From positions 56,540,501 to 56,604,500 of the forward strand of contig CP142457.1 in the NCBI GenBank assembly GCA_038049695.1: DNA of 64,000 nt, read 5' to 3'. The stretch is from Cinnamomum chago. Lineage: Eukaryota; Streptophyta; Magnoliopsida; Laurales; Lauraceae. Numbering within the stretch: the first letter of the stretch is position 1; every line of letters starts with the position of its first letter. Below are positions 1-12,283 of this stretch, piece after piece. The notes beneath the pieces were generated by a model. It worked only from the letters and a program-made list of their open reading frames with translations. It did no database searches and was not told where the DNA came from. The translations under genes and the position numbers were made by a program.

Positions 1-77
1 AACAAAATTGGACTGCTATTTATCGATTATCTTTGCAGCCAACATATGTATATCTATATATATAGTAAGGCTTTTCT

Positions 78-278
78 AAGATGTAGCTTATGTTATCCTA
101 AGCTGAATTAACGGTAACGGTCTCACAAATCAAAGTCGACAATCTCTGTTCTTGGCACGATGGAACTCGAAAATCCAGTTTGGATTTATCGTGATTTTGG
201 AGACGATGACTTGAGACAGTTTACGATGGAGATGATTTCACAAACGATTTCAGCCTAGGATAAGATAAGCTGCAGCTT
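78..278. mobile_element. Fossil MITE inside each array unit
   Basis: In unit 1 the arm 78-107 and the arm 249-278 are imperfect reverse complements. In unit 9 the equivalent arms 23418-23447 and 23594-23623 match at 28 of 30 bases. The ends continue outward as a weaker match between GGCTTTTC on the left and the complement of GAGAGCCCC on the right. TA-rich DNA flanks both sides, so no target duplication can be read. The element predates the amplification because it sits at the same place in every copy. Superfamily is undetermined. Confidence 0.7.
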
Positions 279-299
279 AGGAGAGCCCCTCTCCTACTT

Positions 300-324
300 A
301 TATATATATATATATATATATATT
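300..324. repeat. TA microsatellite, length-variable between units
   Basis: An uninterrupted TA tract follows the fossil MITE. Its length differs in nearly every unit (for example longer in unit 4 near 9510-9537 and shortest in unit 6 near 15652-15665). It accounts for much of the difference in unit length. Confidence 0.9.
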
Positions 325-965
325 TGATTGTTCATTTAGGTTTGATTGTTTGACCTTTTCTTTAATATTATATTTATTATTTTAGCCCATGCGTTGCCTC
401 GAGTCTTTACTGGTCTAAAAGCGAGAATGAGACCCATGAAGATTGAGTATGACTCATGTCAGAAGTAAGTGTTTAAGTGTCTAATGGCTGTGCACATCCT
501 AAACTTGATTTGCATGGAGATGTTCACGAAATTTCCAAACTAAACATATCTTTGGTTCTATGAAATACTTGATTCTTAAACGGGTTTATGCAGGGGGAAA
601 AATCATTACCATTAGAAACCGGAGAACCTAATATCAGCGTTTGAGATCATACTTGAAACCGACAAAATCTTGATTGCAACGAAAGAATTTCAAAAAATGA
701 CTACATTTATAATATGGGTTGGATTGGTTAGGTACTTCAATGCAAGACCACTACATTGAGAATCAGGAGAGATTTGGATTTACTTACTTACCTTCCAAAA
801 TAGAAAAATAATAAAATAAGATATTTTTCTTGGTAGAGAGGATTTCTATTTCATAATATATATAGTTTATATCCTACAGCAGTGATATTAGGTCCTCTCC
901 CTAATATGATATGAGATCTAAAGTATTCTGAGTGGGCCCCATAGATATTCTCTGTGCGCGATCGT

Positions 966-981
966 ATGGCTTATAAGCCAT
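966..981. repeat. 16-bp perfect palindrome in each unit
   Basis: ATGGCTTATAAGCCAT is its own reverse complement and is present in units 1-7, with the same core in unit 8 near 22214. It overlaps the start of the small plus-strand ORF and the end of the minus-strand ORF, so it is one reason those ORFs recur. Confidence 0.85.
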
Positions 982-1450
982 GTGGATGGAAAAAAATGTC
1001 CAATGGGGCAACATGTTATTCAATCTCTCACCCAATAGTAAATGTATATGGCGTCCAAGATGGTCTATACTTGGATTTTTTTGGATTCGAGTCCTTTGGG
1101 TAATTAAGGAGGGGTCCAAAGTATTGTGGACAACCTCCGTTATTAAATATACATATATATATAGGTTTATTCTTTTATTTTATTTTTGTTCATGTTGTTT
1201 TATACATTACTTTTCCCTATTAAAAGAAAAGATTTTCTTTATTTATTTCTCTATTTTTTTTTTTCATAAGCGCGAACTTTTGGGACGACCCAAGCAATTT
1301 TTTAAAAAAATTGATTCTTTTATTAATTTTCTTTATCTAATAATGAAGATTTAAGAAAATATTAAATATAAGTATGTCTCTAGTTCAATGTTGGAGGAAA
1401 TGGAAAGGCTTGCTTGGAATGTAGTTGGATATGGGCACTCACGCAGCTTT

Positions 1451-1601
1451 CCCGCTACATGCATCAGCGGTAAGTTAGCATTTGCCAGATTTCCTCCTCT
1501 CGCAGAGGAGGAAATCTGGAAGTTGAAGCTTTACCGCCGATAAGTACAGCGGTAAAGTGTAATTTTCAGGATTTCCTCCCCTCTAAGCGGAGGAAAACCT
1601 G
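1451..1601 (+). other. Cluster of stem-loops in each array unit
   Basis: Four adjacent inverted repeats lie within 151 bp. A: CCGCT / AGCGG around an ATGCAT loop (1452-1470). B: 1485-1519, a perfect 16-bp stem with a 3-base CGC loop. C: CTTTACCGC / GCGGTAAAG with an 11-base loop (1529-1557). D: 1567-1601, a 13-bp stem with one mismatch and a 9-base loop. Hairpin B in the other full units starts at 4555, 7625, 10694, 13763, 16826 and 19890. TTACCGC at 1531-1537 could pair either with GCGGTAA at 1467-1473, closing around hairpin B, or with GCGGTAA at 1549-1555. The structure is what the sequence shows; expression or function is not shown. Confidence 0.75.
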
Positions 1602-2039
1602 TAAACGAATTCTTATCATATTTTGCCTTTTTAAAATCTTAGTTGGGTCGTTGGTCCGGGGTTTGGCCCAAACAATGTGGGATGGGCATGTTTAATTAAC
1701 GTTTAAACGCAATACTATCAAATCACATAGTGAATCACTCTTTTGGTCAATTTACTTTACCGGTGAAGTAAAGTGATTGGTTAAATACAAAGAGAGAGCA
1801 AGAGTGAATGTTTGAAAAAATCAGAAGGCGAAAGTGTAGCTCTTTGACTATTTATTTTAAGAAGAGTTTTTTTTGTAAGGGTGATCGTAGACAAGGCCGG
1901 CCCGCATTGGTTCGGCGATGTGGTTTAGGTTATAATAGATGGGCCGTGCTTAGAGTTTTTTTATTTGGACTCGGTCGTTGAGATTTGGAATCTTTGCCCG
2001 GCCCAAATATACATATATAATTGTAAACGAGGGACTAGT

Positions 2040-2112
2040 AATGCGGAGACTCAAACCCATGACCTCTCATATAGGGTGATATGACAAGGCTAGTTGAGCT
2101 ACAACCTAGGAC
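2040..2112 (-). mobile_element. tRNA-like SINE head in each unit
   Basis: On the minus strand TAGCTCAACTAGCC (2101-2088) resembles a pol III A box and GGGTTTGAGTCTCC (2058-2045) resembles a B box, about 30 bp apart as in tRNA genes. No cloverleaf or intact tRNA can be drawn. It reads as the head of a tRNA-derived SINE. The same segment is present in units 2-8. Confidence 0.55.
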
Positions 2113-2607
2113 GTCAAATGAATTTTTTTTTTCTTTTTTCGTTATTATATAAGTTAAACTCAGGATATGCTAGTGCTTCATCATTTACAGGCGGGCCGGT
2201 CTTGGGCAAGCAATTTCTGGCCCGACCTGGGCCTGAGCCAGGGTCAAGTTTCTAATTTAGAAGTCGGGCCGGGCATGGATGTTCCTCGGCCCAGCCCACC
2301 CCGTCCCATGTACAACCCAAGTTGTTGTTGTTGCTTTTTTTTTTTTTTGTCATTTAGTGGCTTGAGAGTGTCTCTTTCTAACTTTTTCGTTTTTTTTTTT
2401 TTGAAGGAAGATGTATTTTTGGAATTTAGTATCGTTTGATGTGATCCGCTTCTTTTTATTGTCTCTTGAATTAACCCTTTACTCTACGTCACTGGTAAAG
2501 TAAGTTACCAAATAGGAAATAGTTAGTGAGAGAGAAGTGAATACATAGGGTGGGGTCCACACTTGATTAAATCCTACTGCAAAAGATCAATATCATTTCG
2601 GCTTTTG

Positions 2608-2618
2608 GGTTCGAATCC
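2608..2618 (+). promoter_or_regulatory. Perfect pol III B-box match in each unit
   Basis: GGTTCGAATCC fits the B-box consensus exactly and recurs in units 2-7. A convincing A box at the usual distance upstream was not found, so this may be a SINE remnant rather than an active promoter. Confidence 0.4.
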
Positions 2619-2920
2619 TTAGACATGAAAAGTGATTTTCATTATCGAATAGGTAGGGGGAATGGGCTCTCTAAAACCAAGCAGAAGATGAAATCAATAT
2701 GAAGAATTGATACGGTACGTGCCTGCGTACCTCAATTTAGGTTGAGTATGGGCCAACCTCATCGATCCAGTCCGGACTTGACCACTTTCCATCTATAGGA
2801 TAGGCATATCTCATTCAGCGAAAAGGCTTCTCATGGTCTGATTCAGCCCGAGCCTAACCTGTGTCTAGCCTGCATTGGACTACATTGGGCTCCGACTTAG
2901 GCTCGTGGTCTTACCTGTGG

Positions 2921-2936
2921 AGGGGGGCGGGGGGGG
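2921..2936 (+). repeat. G-run near the end of each unit
   Basis: Two G-runs separated by one C vary in length between units. In unit 7 the tract is an uninterrupted run of about 18 G at 21313-21330. Such tracts can form G-quadruplexes and tend to be unstable. Confidence 0.8.
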
Positions 2937-3075
2937 TGCGCTTTATCATCTATATTGGAGTTTGAGGGCCGTTTAGGCGGCCTTTCACAAACTCTAAGGG
3001 GAGTTTTTCATTAAAATCATCTAGAAACAAAAGGCAAACTTTTTGAAGACTTTGTATTGATGTTGTTATTAAAAA

Positions 3076-6000
3076 AACAAAATTGGACTGCTATTTATCG
3101 ATTATCTTTGCAGCCAACATATGTATATCTATATATATAGTAAGGCTTTTCTAAGATGTAGCTTATGTTATCCTAAGCTGAATTAACGGTAACGGTCTCA
3201 CAAATCAAAGTCGACAATCTCTGTTCTTGGCACGATGGAACTCGAAAATCCAGTTTGGATTTATCGTGATTTTGGAGACGATGACTTGAGACAGTTTACG
3301 ATGGAGATGATTTCACAAACGATTTCAGCCTAGGATAAGATAAGCTGCAGCTTAGGAGAGCCCCTCTCCTACTTATATATATATATATATATATTTGATT
3401 GTTCATTTAGGTTTGATTGTTTGACCTTTTCTTTAATATTATATTTATTATTTTAGCCCATGCGTTGCCTCGAGTCTTTACTGGTCTAAAAGCGAGAATG
3501 AGACCCATGAAGATTGAGTATGACTCATGTCAGAAGTAAGTGTTTAAGTGTCTAATGGCTGTGCACATCCTAAACTTGATTTGCATGGAGATGTTCACGA
3601 AATTTCCAAACTAAACATATCTTTGGTTCTATGAAATACTTGATTCTTAAACGGGTTTATGCAGGGGGAAAAATCATTACCATTAGAAACCGGAGAACCT
3701 AATATCAGCGTTTGAGATCATACTTGAAACCGACAAAATCTTGATTGCAACGAAAGAATTTCAAAAAATGACTACATTTATAATATGGGTTGGATTGGTT
3801 AGGTACTTCAATGCAAGACCACTACATTGAGAATCAGGAGAGATTTGGATTTACTTACTTACCTTCCAAAATAGAAAAATAATAAAATAAGATATTTTTC
3901 TTGGTAGAGAGGATTTCTATTTCATAATATATATAGTTTATATCCTACAGCAGTGATATTAGGTCCTCTCCCTAATATGATATGAGATCTAAAGTATTCT
4001 GAGTGGGCCCCATAGATATTCTCTGTGCGCGATCGTATGGCTTATAAGCCATGTGGATGGAAAAAAATGTCCAATGGGGCAACATGTTATTCAATCTCTC
4101 ACCCAATAGTAAATGTATATGGCGTCCAAGATGGTCTATACTTGGATTTTTTTGGATTCGAGTCCTTTGGGTAATTAAGGAGGGGTCCAAAGTATTGTGG
4201 ACAACCTCCGTTATTAAATATACATATATATATAGGTTTATTCTTTTATTTTATTTTTGTTCATGTTGTTTTATACATTACTTTTCCCTATTAAAAGAAA
4301 AGATTTTCTTTATTTATTTCTCTATTTTTTTTTTCATAAGCGCGATCTTTTGGCACGACCCAAGCAATTTTTAAAAAAAATTGATTCTTTTATTAATTTT
4401 CTTTATCTAATAATGAAGATTTAAGAAAATATTAAATATAAGTATGTCTCTCGTTCAATGTTAAAGGAAATGGAAAGGCTTGCTTGGAATGTAGTTGGAT
4501 ATGGGCACTCACGCAGCTTTCCCGCTACATGCATCAGCGGTAAGTTAGCATTTGCCAGATTTCCTCCTCTCGCAGAGGAGGAAATCTGGAAGTTGAAGCT
4601 TTACCGCCGATAAGTACAGCGGTAAAGTGTAATTTTCAGGATTTCCTCCCCTCTAAGCGGAGGAAAACCTGTAAACGAATTCTTATCATATTTTGCCTTT
4701 TTAAAATCTTAGTTGGGTCGTTGGTCCGGGGTTTGGCCCAAACAATGTGGGATGGGCATGTTTAATTAACGTTTAAACGCAATACTATCAAATCACATAG
4801 TGAATCACTCTTTTGGTCAATTTACTTTACCGGTGAAGTAAAGTGATTGGTTAAATACAAAGAGAGAGCAAGAGTGAATGTTTGAAAAAATCAGAAGGCG
4901 AAAGTGTAGCTCTTTGACTATTTATTTTAAGAAGAGTTTTTTTTGTAAGGGTGATCGTAGACAAGGCCGGCCCGCATTGGTTCGGCGATGTGGTTTAGGT
5001 TATAATAGATGGGCCGTGCTTAGAGTTTTTTTATTTGGACTCGGTCGTTGAGATTTGGAATCTTTGCCCGGCCCAAATATACATATATAATTGTAAACGA
5101 GGGACTAGTAATGCGGAGACTCAAACCCATGACCTCTCATATAGGGTGATATGACAAGGCTAGTTGAGCTACAACCTAGGACGTCAAATGAATTTTTTTT
5201 TTCTTTTTTCGTTATTATATAAGTTAAACTCAGGATATGCTAGTGCTTCATCATTTACAGGCGGGCCGGTCTTGGGCAAGCAATTTCTGGCCCGACCTGG
5301 GCCTGAGCCAGGGTCAAGTTTCTAATTTAGAAGTCGGGCCGGGCATGGATGTTCCTCGGCCCAGCCCACCCCGTCCCATGTACAACCCAAGTTGTTGTTG
5401 TTGCTTTTTTTTTTTTTTTTGTCATTTAGTGGCTTGAGAGTGTCTCTTTCTAACTTTTTCGTTTTTTTTTTTTGAAGGAAGATGTATTTTTGGAATTTAG
5501 TATCGTTTGATGTGATCCGCTTCTTTTTATTGTCTCTTGAATTAACCCTTTACTCTACGTCACTGGTAAAGTAAGTTACCAAATAGGAAATAGTTAGTGA
5601 GAGAGAAGTGAATACATAGGGTGGGGTCCACACTTGATTAAATCCTACTGCAAAAGATCAATATCATTTCGGCTTTTGGGTTCGAATCCTTAGACATGAA
5701 AAGTGATTTTCATTATCGAATAGGTAGGGGGAATGGGCTCTCTAAAACCATGCAGAAGATGAAATCAATATGAAGAATTGATACGGTACGTGCCTGCGTA
5801 CCTCAATTTAGGTTGAGTATGGGCCAACCTCATCGATCCAGTCCGGACTTGACCACTTTCCATCTATAGGATAGGCATATCTCATTCAGCGAAAAGGCTT
5901 CTCATGGTCTGATTCAGCCCGAGCCTAACCTGTGTCTAGCCTGCATTGGACTACATTGGGCTCCGACTTAGGCTCGTGGTCTTACCTGTGGAGGGGGGCG

Positions 6001-6145
6001 GGGGGGTGCGCTTTATCATCTATATTGGAGTTTGAGGGCCGTTTAGGCGGCCTTTCACAAACTCTAAGGGGAGTTTTTCATTAAAATCATCTAGAAACAA
6101 AAGGCAAACTTTTTGAAGACTTTGTATTGATGTTGTTATTAAAAA
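3076..6145 (+). repeat. Array unit 2
   Basis: Full unit of 3070 bp. It carries GGTCTCAC in the MITE like unit 1. After the T-run it has GCGATCTTTTGGC and then TCGTTCAATGTTAAAGG, a combination shared only with unit 3. It has a unique CATGCAGAAG in place of CAAGCAGAAG near 5750. Confidence 0.95.
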
Positions 6146-9100
6146 AACAAAATTGGACTGCTATTTATCGATTATCTTTGCAGCCAACATATGTATATCT
6201 ATATATATAGTAAGGCTTTTCTAAGATGTAGCTTATGTTATCCTAAGCTGAATTAACGGTAACGGGCTCACAAATCAAAGTCGACAATCTCTGTTCTTGG
6301 CACGATGGAACTCGAAAATCCAGTTTGGATTTATCGTGATTTTGGAGACGATGACTTGAGACAGTTTACGATGGAGATGATTTCACAAACGATTTCAGCC
6401 TAGGATAAGATAAGCTGCAGCTTAGGAGAGCCCCTCTCCTACTTATATATATATATATATATATTTGATTGTTCATTTAGGTTTGATTGTTTGACCTTTT
6501 CTTTAATATTATATTTATTATTTTAGCCCATGCGTTGCCTCGAGTCTTTACTGGTCTAAAAGCGAGAATGAGACCCATGAAGATTGAGTATGACTCATGT
6601 CAGAAGTAAGTGTTTAAGTGTCTAATGGCTGTGCACATCCTAAACTTGATTTGCATGGAGATGTTCACGAAATTTCCAAACTAAACATATCTTTGGTTCT
6701 ATGAAATACTTGATTCTTAAACGGGTTTATGCAGGGGGAAAAATCATTACCATTAGAAACCGGAGAACCTAATATCAGCGTTTGAGATCATACTTGAAAC
6801 CGACAAAATCTTGATTGCAACGAAAGAATTTCAAAAAATGACTACATTTATAATATGGGTTGGATTGGTTAGGTACTTCAATGCAAGACCACTACATTGA
6901 GAATCAGGAGAGATTTGGATTTACTTACTTACCTTCCAAAATAGAAAAATAATAAAATAAGATATTTTTCTTGGTAGAGAGGATTTCTATTTCATAATAT
7001 ATATAGTTTATATCCTACAGCAGTGATATTAGGTCCTCTCCCTAATATGATATGAGATCTAAAGTATTCTGAGTGGGCCCCATAGATATTCTCTGTGCGC
7101 GATCGTATGGCTTATAAGCCATGTGGATGGAAAAAAATGTCCAATGGGGCAACATGTTATTCAATCTCTCACCCAATAGTAAATGTATATGGCGTCCAAG
7201 ATGGTCTATACTTGGATTTTTTTGGATTCGAGTCCTTTGGGTAATTAAGGAGGGGTCCAAAGTATTGTGGACAACCTCCGTTATTAAATATACATATATA
7301 TATAGGTTTATTCTTTTATTTTATTTTTGTTCATGTTGTTTTATACATTACTTTTCCCTATTAAAAGAAAAGATTTTCTTTATTTATTTCTCTATTTTTT
7401 TTTTCATAAGCGCGATCTTTTGGCACGACCCAAGCAATTTTTAAAAAAAATTGATTCTTTTATTAATTTTCTTTATCTAATAATGAAGATTTAAGAAAAT
7501 ATTAAATATAAGTATGTCTCTCGTTCAATGTTAAAGGAAATGGAAAGGCTTGCTTGGAATGTAGTTGGATATGGGCACTCACGCAGCTTTCCCGCTACAT
7601 GCATCAGCGGTAAGTTAGCATTTGCCAGATTTCCTCCTCTCGCAGAGGAGGAAATCTGGAAGTTGAAGCTTTACCGCCGATAAGTACAGCGGTAAAGTGT
7701 AATTTTCAGGATTTCCTCCCCTCTAAGCGGAGGAAAACCTGTAAACGAATTCTTATCATATTTTGCCTTTTTAAAATCTTAGTTGGGTCGTTGGTCCGGG
7801 GTTTGGCCCAAACAATGTGGGATGGGCATGTTTAATTAACGTTTAAACGCAATACTATCAAATCACATAGTGAATCACTCTTTTGGTCAATTTACTTTAC
7901 CGGTGAAGTAAAGTGATTGGTTAAATACAAAGAGAGAGCAAGAGTGAATGTTTGAAAAAATCAGAAGGCGAAAGTGTAGCTCTTTGACTATTTATTTTAA
8001 GAAGAGTTTTTTTTGTAAGGGTGATCGTAGACAAGGCCGGCCCGCATTGGTTCGGCGATGTGGTTTAGGTTATAATAGATGGGCCGTGCTTAGAGTTTTT
8101 TTATTTGGACTCGGTCGTTGAGATTTGGAATCTTTGCCCGGCCCAAATATACATATATAATTGTAAACGAGGGACTAGTAATGCGGAGACTCAAACCCAT
8201 GACCTCTCATATAGGGTGATATGACAAGGCTAGTTGAGCTACAACCTAGGACGTCAAATGAATTTTTTTTTTCTTTTTTCGTTATTATATAAGTTAAACT
8301 CAGGATATGCTAGTGCTTCATCATTTACAGGCGGGCCGGTCTTGGGCAAGCAATTTCTGGCCCGACCTGGGCCTGAGCCAGGGTCAAGTTTCTAATTTAG
8401 AAGTCGGGCCGGGCATGGATGTTCCTCGGCCCAGCCCACCCCGTCCCATGTACAACCCAAGTTGTTGTTGTTGCTTTTTTTTTTTTTGTCATTTAGTGGC
8501 TTGAGAGTGTCTCTTTCTAACTTTTTCGTTTTTTTTTTTTGAAGGAAGATGTATTTTTGGAATTTAGTATCGTTTGATGTGATCCGCTTCTTTTTATTGT
8601 CTCTTGAATTAACCCTTTACTCTACGTCACTGGTAAAGTAAGTTACCAAATAGGAAATAGTTAGTGAGAGAGAAGTGAATACATAGGGTGGGGTCCACAC
8701 TTGATTAAATCCTACTGCAAAAGATCAATATCATTTCGGCTTTTGGGTTCGAATCCTTAGACATGAAAAGTGATTTTCATTATCGAATAGGTAGGGGGAA
8801 TGGGCTCTCTAAAACCAAGCAGAAGATGAAATCAATATGAAGAATTGATACGGTACGTGCCTGCGTACCTCAATTTAGGTTGAGTATGGGCCAACCTCAT
8901 CGATCCAGTCCGGACTTGACCACTTTCCATCTATAGGATAGGCATATCTCATTCAGCGAAAAGGCTTCTCATGGTCTGATTCAGCCCGAGCCTAACCTGT
9001 GTCTAGCCTGCATTGGACTACATTGGGCTCCGACTTAGGCTCGTGGTCTTACCTGTGGAGGGGGGCGGGGGGGTGCGCTTTATCATCTATATTGGAGTTT

Positions 9101-9212
9101 GAGGGCCGTTTAGGCGGCCTTTCACAAACTCTAAGGGGAGTTTTTCATTAAAATCATCTAGAAACAAAAGGCAAACTTTTTGAAGACTTTGTATTGATGT
9201 TGTTATTAAAAA
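6146..9212 (+). repeat. Array unit 3
   Basis: Full unit of 3067 bp. It shares the GATCTTTTGGC and TCGTTCAATGTTAAAGG variants with unit 2, but has GGGCTCAC in the MITE like units 4-6. It is therefore a patchwork between neighbours. Its T-run near 8475 is the shortest of the series. Confidence 0.95.
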
Positions 9213-12200
9213 AACAAAATTGGACTGCTATTTATCGATTATCTTTGCAGCCAACATATGTATATCTATATATATAGTAAGGCTTTTCTAAGATGTAGCT
9301 TATGTTATCCTAAGCTGAATTAACGGTAACGGGCTCACAAATCAAAGTCGACAATCTCTGTTCTTGGCACGATGGAACTCGAAAATCCAGTTTGGATTTA
9401 TCGTGATTTTGGAGACGATGACTTGAGACAGTTTACGATGGAGATGATTTCACAAACGATTTCAGCCTAGGATAAGATAAGCTGCAGCTTAGGAGAGCCC
9501 CTCTCCTACTTATATATATATATATATATATATATATTTGATTGTTCATTTAGGTTTGATTGTTTGACCTTTTCTTTAATATTATATTTATTATTTTAGC
9601 CCATGCGTTGCCTCGAGTCTTTACTGGTCTAAAAGCGAGAATGAGACCCATGAAGATTGAGTATGACTCATGTCAGAAGTAAGTGTTTAAGTGTCTAATG
9701 GCTGTGCACATCCTAAACTTGATTTGCATGGAGATGTTCACGAAATTTCCAAACTAAACATATCTTTGGTTCTATGAAATACTTGATTCTTAAACGGGTT
9801 TATGCAGGGGGAAAAATCATTACCATTAGAAACCGGAGAACCTAATATCAGCGTTTGAGATCATACTTGAAACCGACAAAATCTTGATTGCAACGAAAGA
9901 ATTTCAAAAAATGACTACATTTATAATATGGGTTGGATTGGTTAGGTACTTCAATGCAAGACCACTACATTGAGAATCAGGAGAGATTTGGATTTACTTA
10001 CTTACCTTCCAAAATAGAAATATTAAAATAAGATATTTTTCTTGGTAGAGAGGATTTCTATTTCATAATATATAGTTTATATCCTACAGCAGTGATATTA
10101 GGTCCTCTCCCTAATATGATATGAGATCTAAAGTATTCTGAGTGGGCCCCATAGATATTCTCTGTGCGCGATCGTATGGCTTATAAGCCATGTGGATGGA
10201 AAAAAATGTCCAATGGGGCAACATGTTATTCAATCTCTCACCCAATAGTAAATGTATATGGCGTCCAAGATGGTCTATACTTGGATTTTTTTGGATTCGA
10301 GTCCTTTGGGTAATTAAGGAGGGGTCCAAAGTATTGTGGACAACCTCCGTTATTAAATATACATATATATATAGGTTTATTCTTTTATTTTATTTTTGTT
10401 CATGTTGTTTTATACATTACTTTTCCCTATTAAAAGAAAAGATTTTCTTTATTTATTTCTCTATTTTTTTTTTCATAAGCGCGATCTTTTGGGACGACCC
10501 AAGCAATTTTTAAAAAAAATTGATTCTTTTATTAATTTTCTTTATCTAATAATGAAGATTTAAGAAAAAATTAAATATAAGTATGTCTCTAGTTCAATGT
10601 TGGAGGAAATGGAAAGGCTTGCTTGGAATGTAGTTGGATATGGGCACTCACGCAGCTTTCCCGCTACATGCATCAGCGGTAAGTTAGCATTTGCCAGATT
10701 TCCTCCTCTCGCAGAGGAGGAAATCTGGAAGTTGAAGCTTTACCGCCGATAAGTACAGCGGTAAAGTGTAATTTTCAGGATTTCCTCCCCTCTAAGCGGA
10801 GGAAAACCTGTAAACGAATTCTTATCATATTTTGCCTTTTTAAAATCTTAGTTGGGTCGTTGGTCCGGGGTTTGGCCCAAACAATGTGGGATGGGCATGT
10901 TTAATTAACGTTTAAACGCAATACTATCAAATCACATAGTGAATCACTCTTTTGGTCAATTTACTTTACCGGTGAAGTAAAGTGATTGGTTAAATACAAA
11001 GAGAGAGCAAGAGTGAATGTTTGAAAAAATCAGAAGGCGAAAGTGTAGCTCTTTGACTATTTATTTTAAGAAGAGTTTTTTTTGTAAGGGTGATCGTAGA
11101 CAAGGCCGGCCCGCATTGGTTCGGCGATGTGGTTTAGGTTATAATAGATGGGCCGTGCTTAGAGTTTTTTTATTTGGACTCGGTCGTTGAGATTTGGAAT
11201 CTTTGCCCGGCCCAAATATACATATATAATTGTAAACGAGGGACTAGTAATGCGGAGACTCAAACCCATGACCTCTCATATAGGGTGATATGACAAGGCT
11301 AGTTGAGCTACAACCTAGGACGTCAAATGAATTTTTTTTTTCTTTTTTCGTTATTATATAAGTTAAACTCAGGATATGCTAGTGCTTCATCATTTACAGG
11401 CGGGCCGGTCTTGGGCAAGCAATTTCTGGCCCGACCTGGGCCTGAGCCAGGGTCAAGTTTCTAATTTAGAAGTCGGGCCGGGCATGGATGTTCCTCGGCC
11501 CAGCCCACCCCGTCCCATGTACAACCCAAGTTGTTGTTGTTGCTTTTTTTTTTTTTTGTCATTTAGTGGCTTGAGAGTGTCTCTTTCTAACTTTTTCGTT
11601 TTTTTTTTTTTGAAGGAAGATGTATTTTTGGAATTTAGTATCGTTTGATGTGATCCGCTTCTTTTTATTGTCTCTTGAATTAACCCTTTACTCTACGTCA
11701 CTGGTAAAGTAAGTTACCAAATAGGAAATAGTTAGTGAGAGAGAAGTGAATACATAGGGTGGGGTCCACACTTGATTAAATCCTACTGCAAAAGATCAAT
11801 ATCATTTCGGCTTTTGGGTTCGAATCCTTAGACATGAAAAGTGATTTTCATTATCGAATAGGTAGGGGGAATGGGCTCTCTAAAACCAAGCAGAAGATGA
11901 AATCAATATGAAGAATTGATACGGTACGTGCCTGCGTACCTCAATTTAGGTTGAGTATGGGCCAACCTCATCGATCCAGTCCGGACTTGACCACTTTCCA
12001 TCTATAGGATAGGCATATCTCATTCAGCGAAAAGGCTTCTCATGGTCTGATTCAGCCCGAGCCTAACCTGTGTCTAGCCTGCATTGGACTACATTGGGCT
12101 CCGACTTAGGCTCGTGGTCTTACCTGTGGAGGGGGGCGGGGGGGTGCGCTTTATCATCTATATTGGAGTTTGAGGGCCGTTTAGGCGGCCTTTCACAAAC

Positions 12201-12283
12201 TCTAAGGGGAGTTTTTCATTAAAATCATCTAGAAACAAAAGGCAAACTTTTTGAAGACTTTGTATTGATGTTGTTATTAAAAA
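9213..12283 (+). repeat. Array unit 4
   Basis: Full unit of 3071 bp with the longest TA tract (about 9510-9537). It has GGGCTCAC, GATCTTTTGGGAC and TTGGAGG. A short deletion gives AGAAATATTAAAATAAG near 10016, shared with units 5 and 7. Confidence 0.95.

Larger units (their letters stand above)
1..3075 (+). repeat. Array unit 1 (reference copy)
   Basis: Left-most unit, used here as reference. In order it holds: a fossil MITE (about 78-278), a TA microsatellite (about 300-323), a 16-bp palindrome (966-981), a T-rich block, a hairpin cluster (about 1451-1601), a GGCCC-rich tract, a tRNA-like segment on the minus strand (2040-2112), a second GGGCC-rich block (about 2200-2310), T-runs, a pol III B-box match (2608-2618) and a G-run near 2921-2936. 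Diagnostic variants are GGTCTCAC in the MITE, GCGAACTTTTGGG after the T-run and TTGGAGG near 1390. Confidence 0.95.

Noticed and set aside
901..1354. Recurring 72-124 codon ORFs in the array (both strands)
   Set aside because: They overlap on opposite strands, the plus-strand ORF changes length and frame at a T-run between units, and no domain is recognisable. Their recurrence reflects DNA duplication.
2040..2112. Intact tRNA gene
   Set aside because: Boxes are present but acceptor and anticodon stems cannot be formed.
2167..2439. Recurring 65-90 codon ORF with Pro- and Phe-rich ends
   Set aside because: The frame crosses a GGGCC-rich transposon tract and T-runs whose length changes the reading frame between units.
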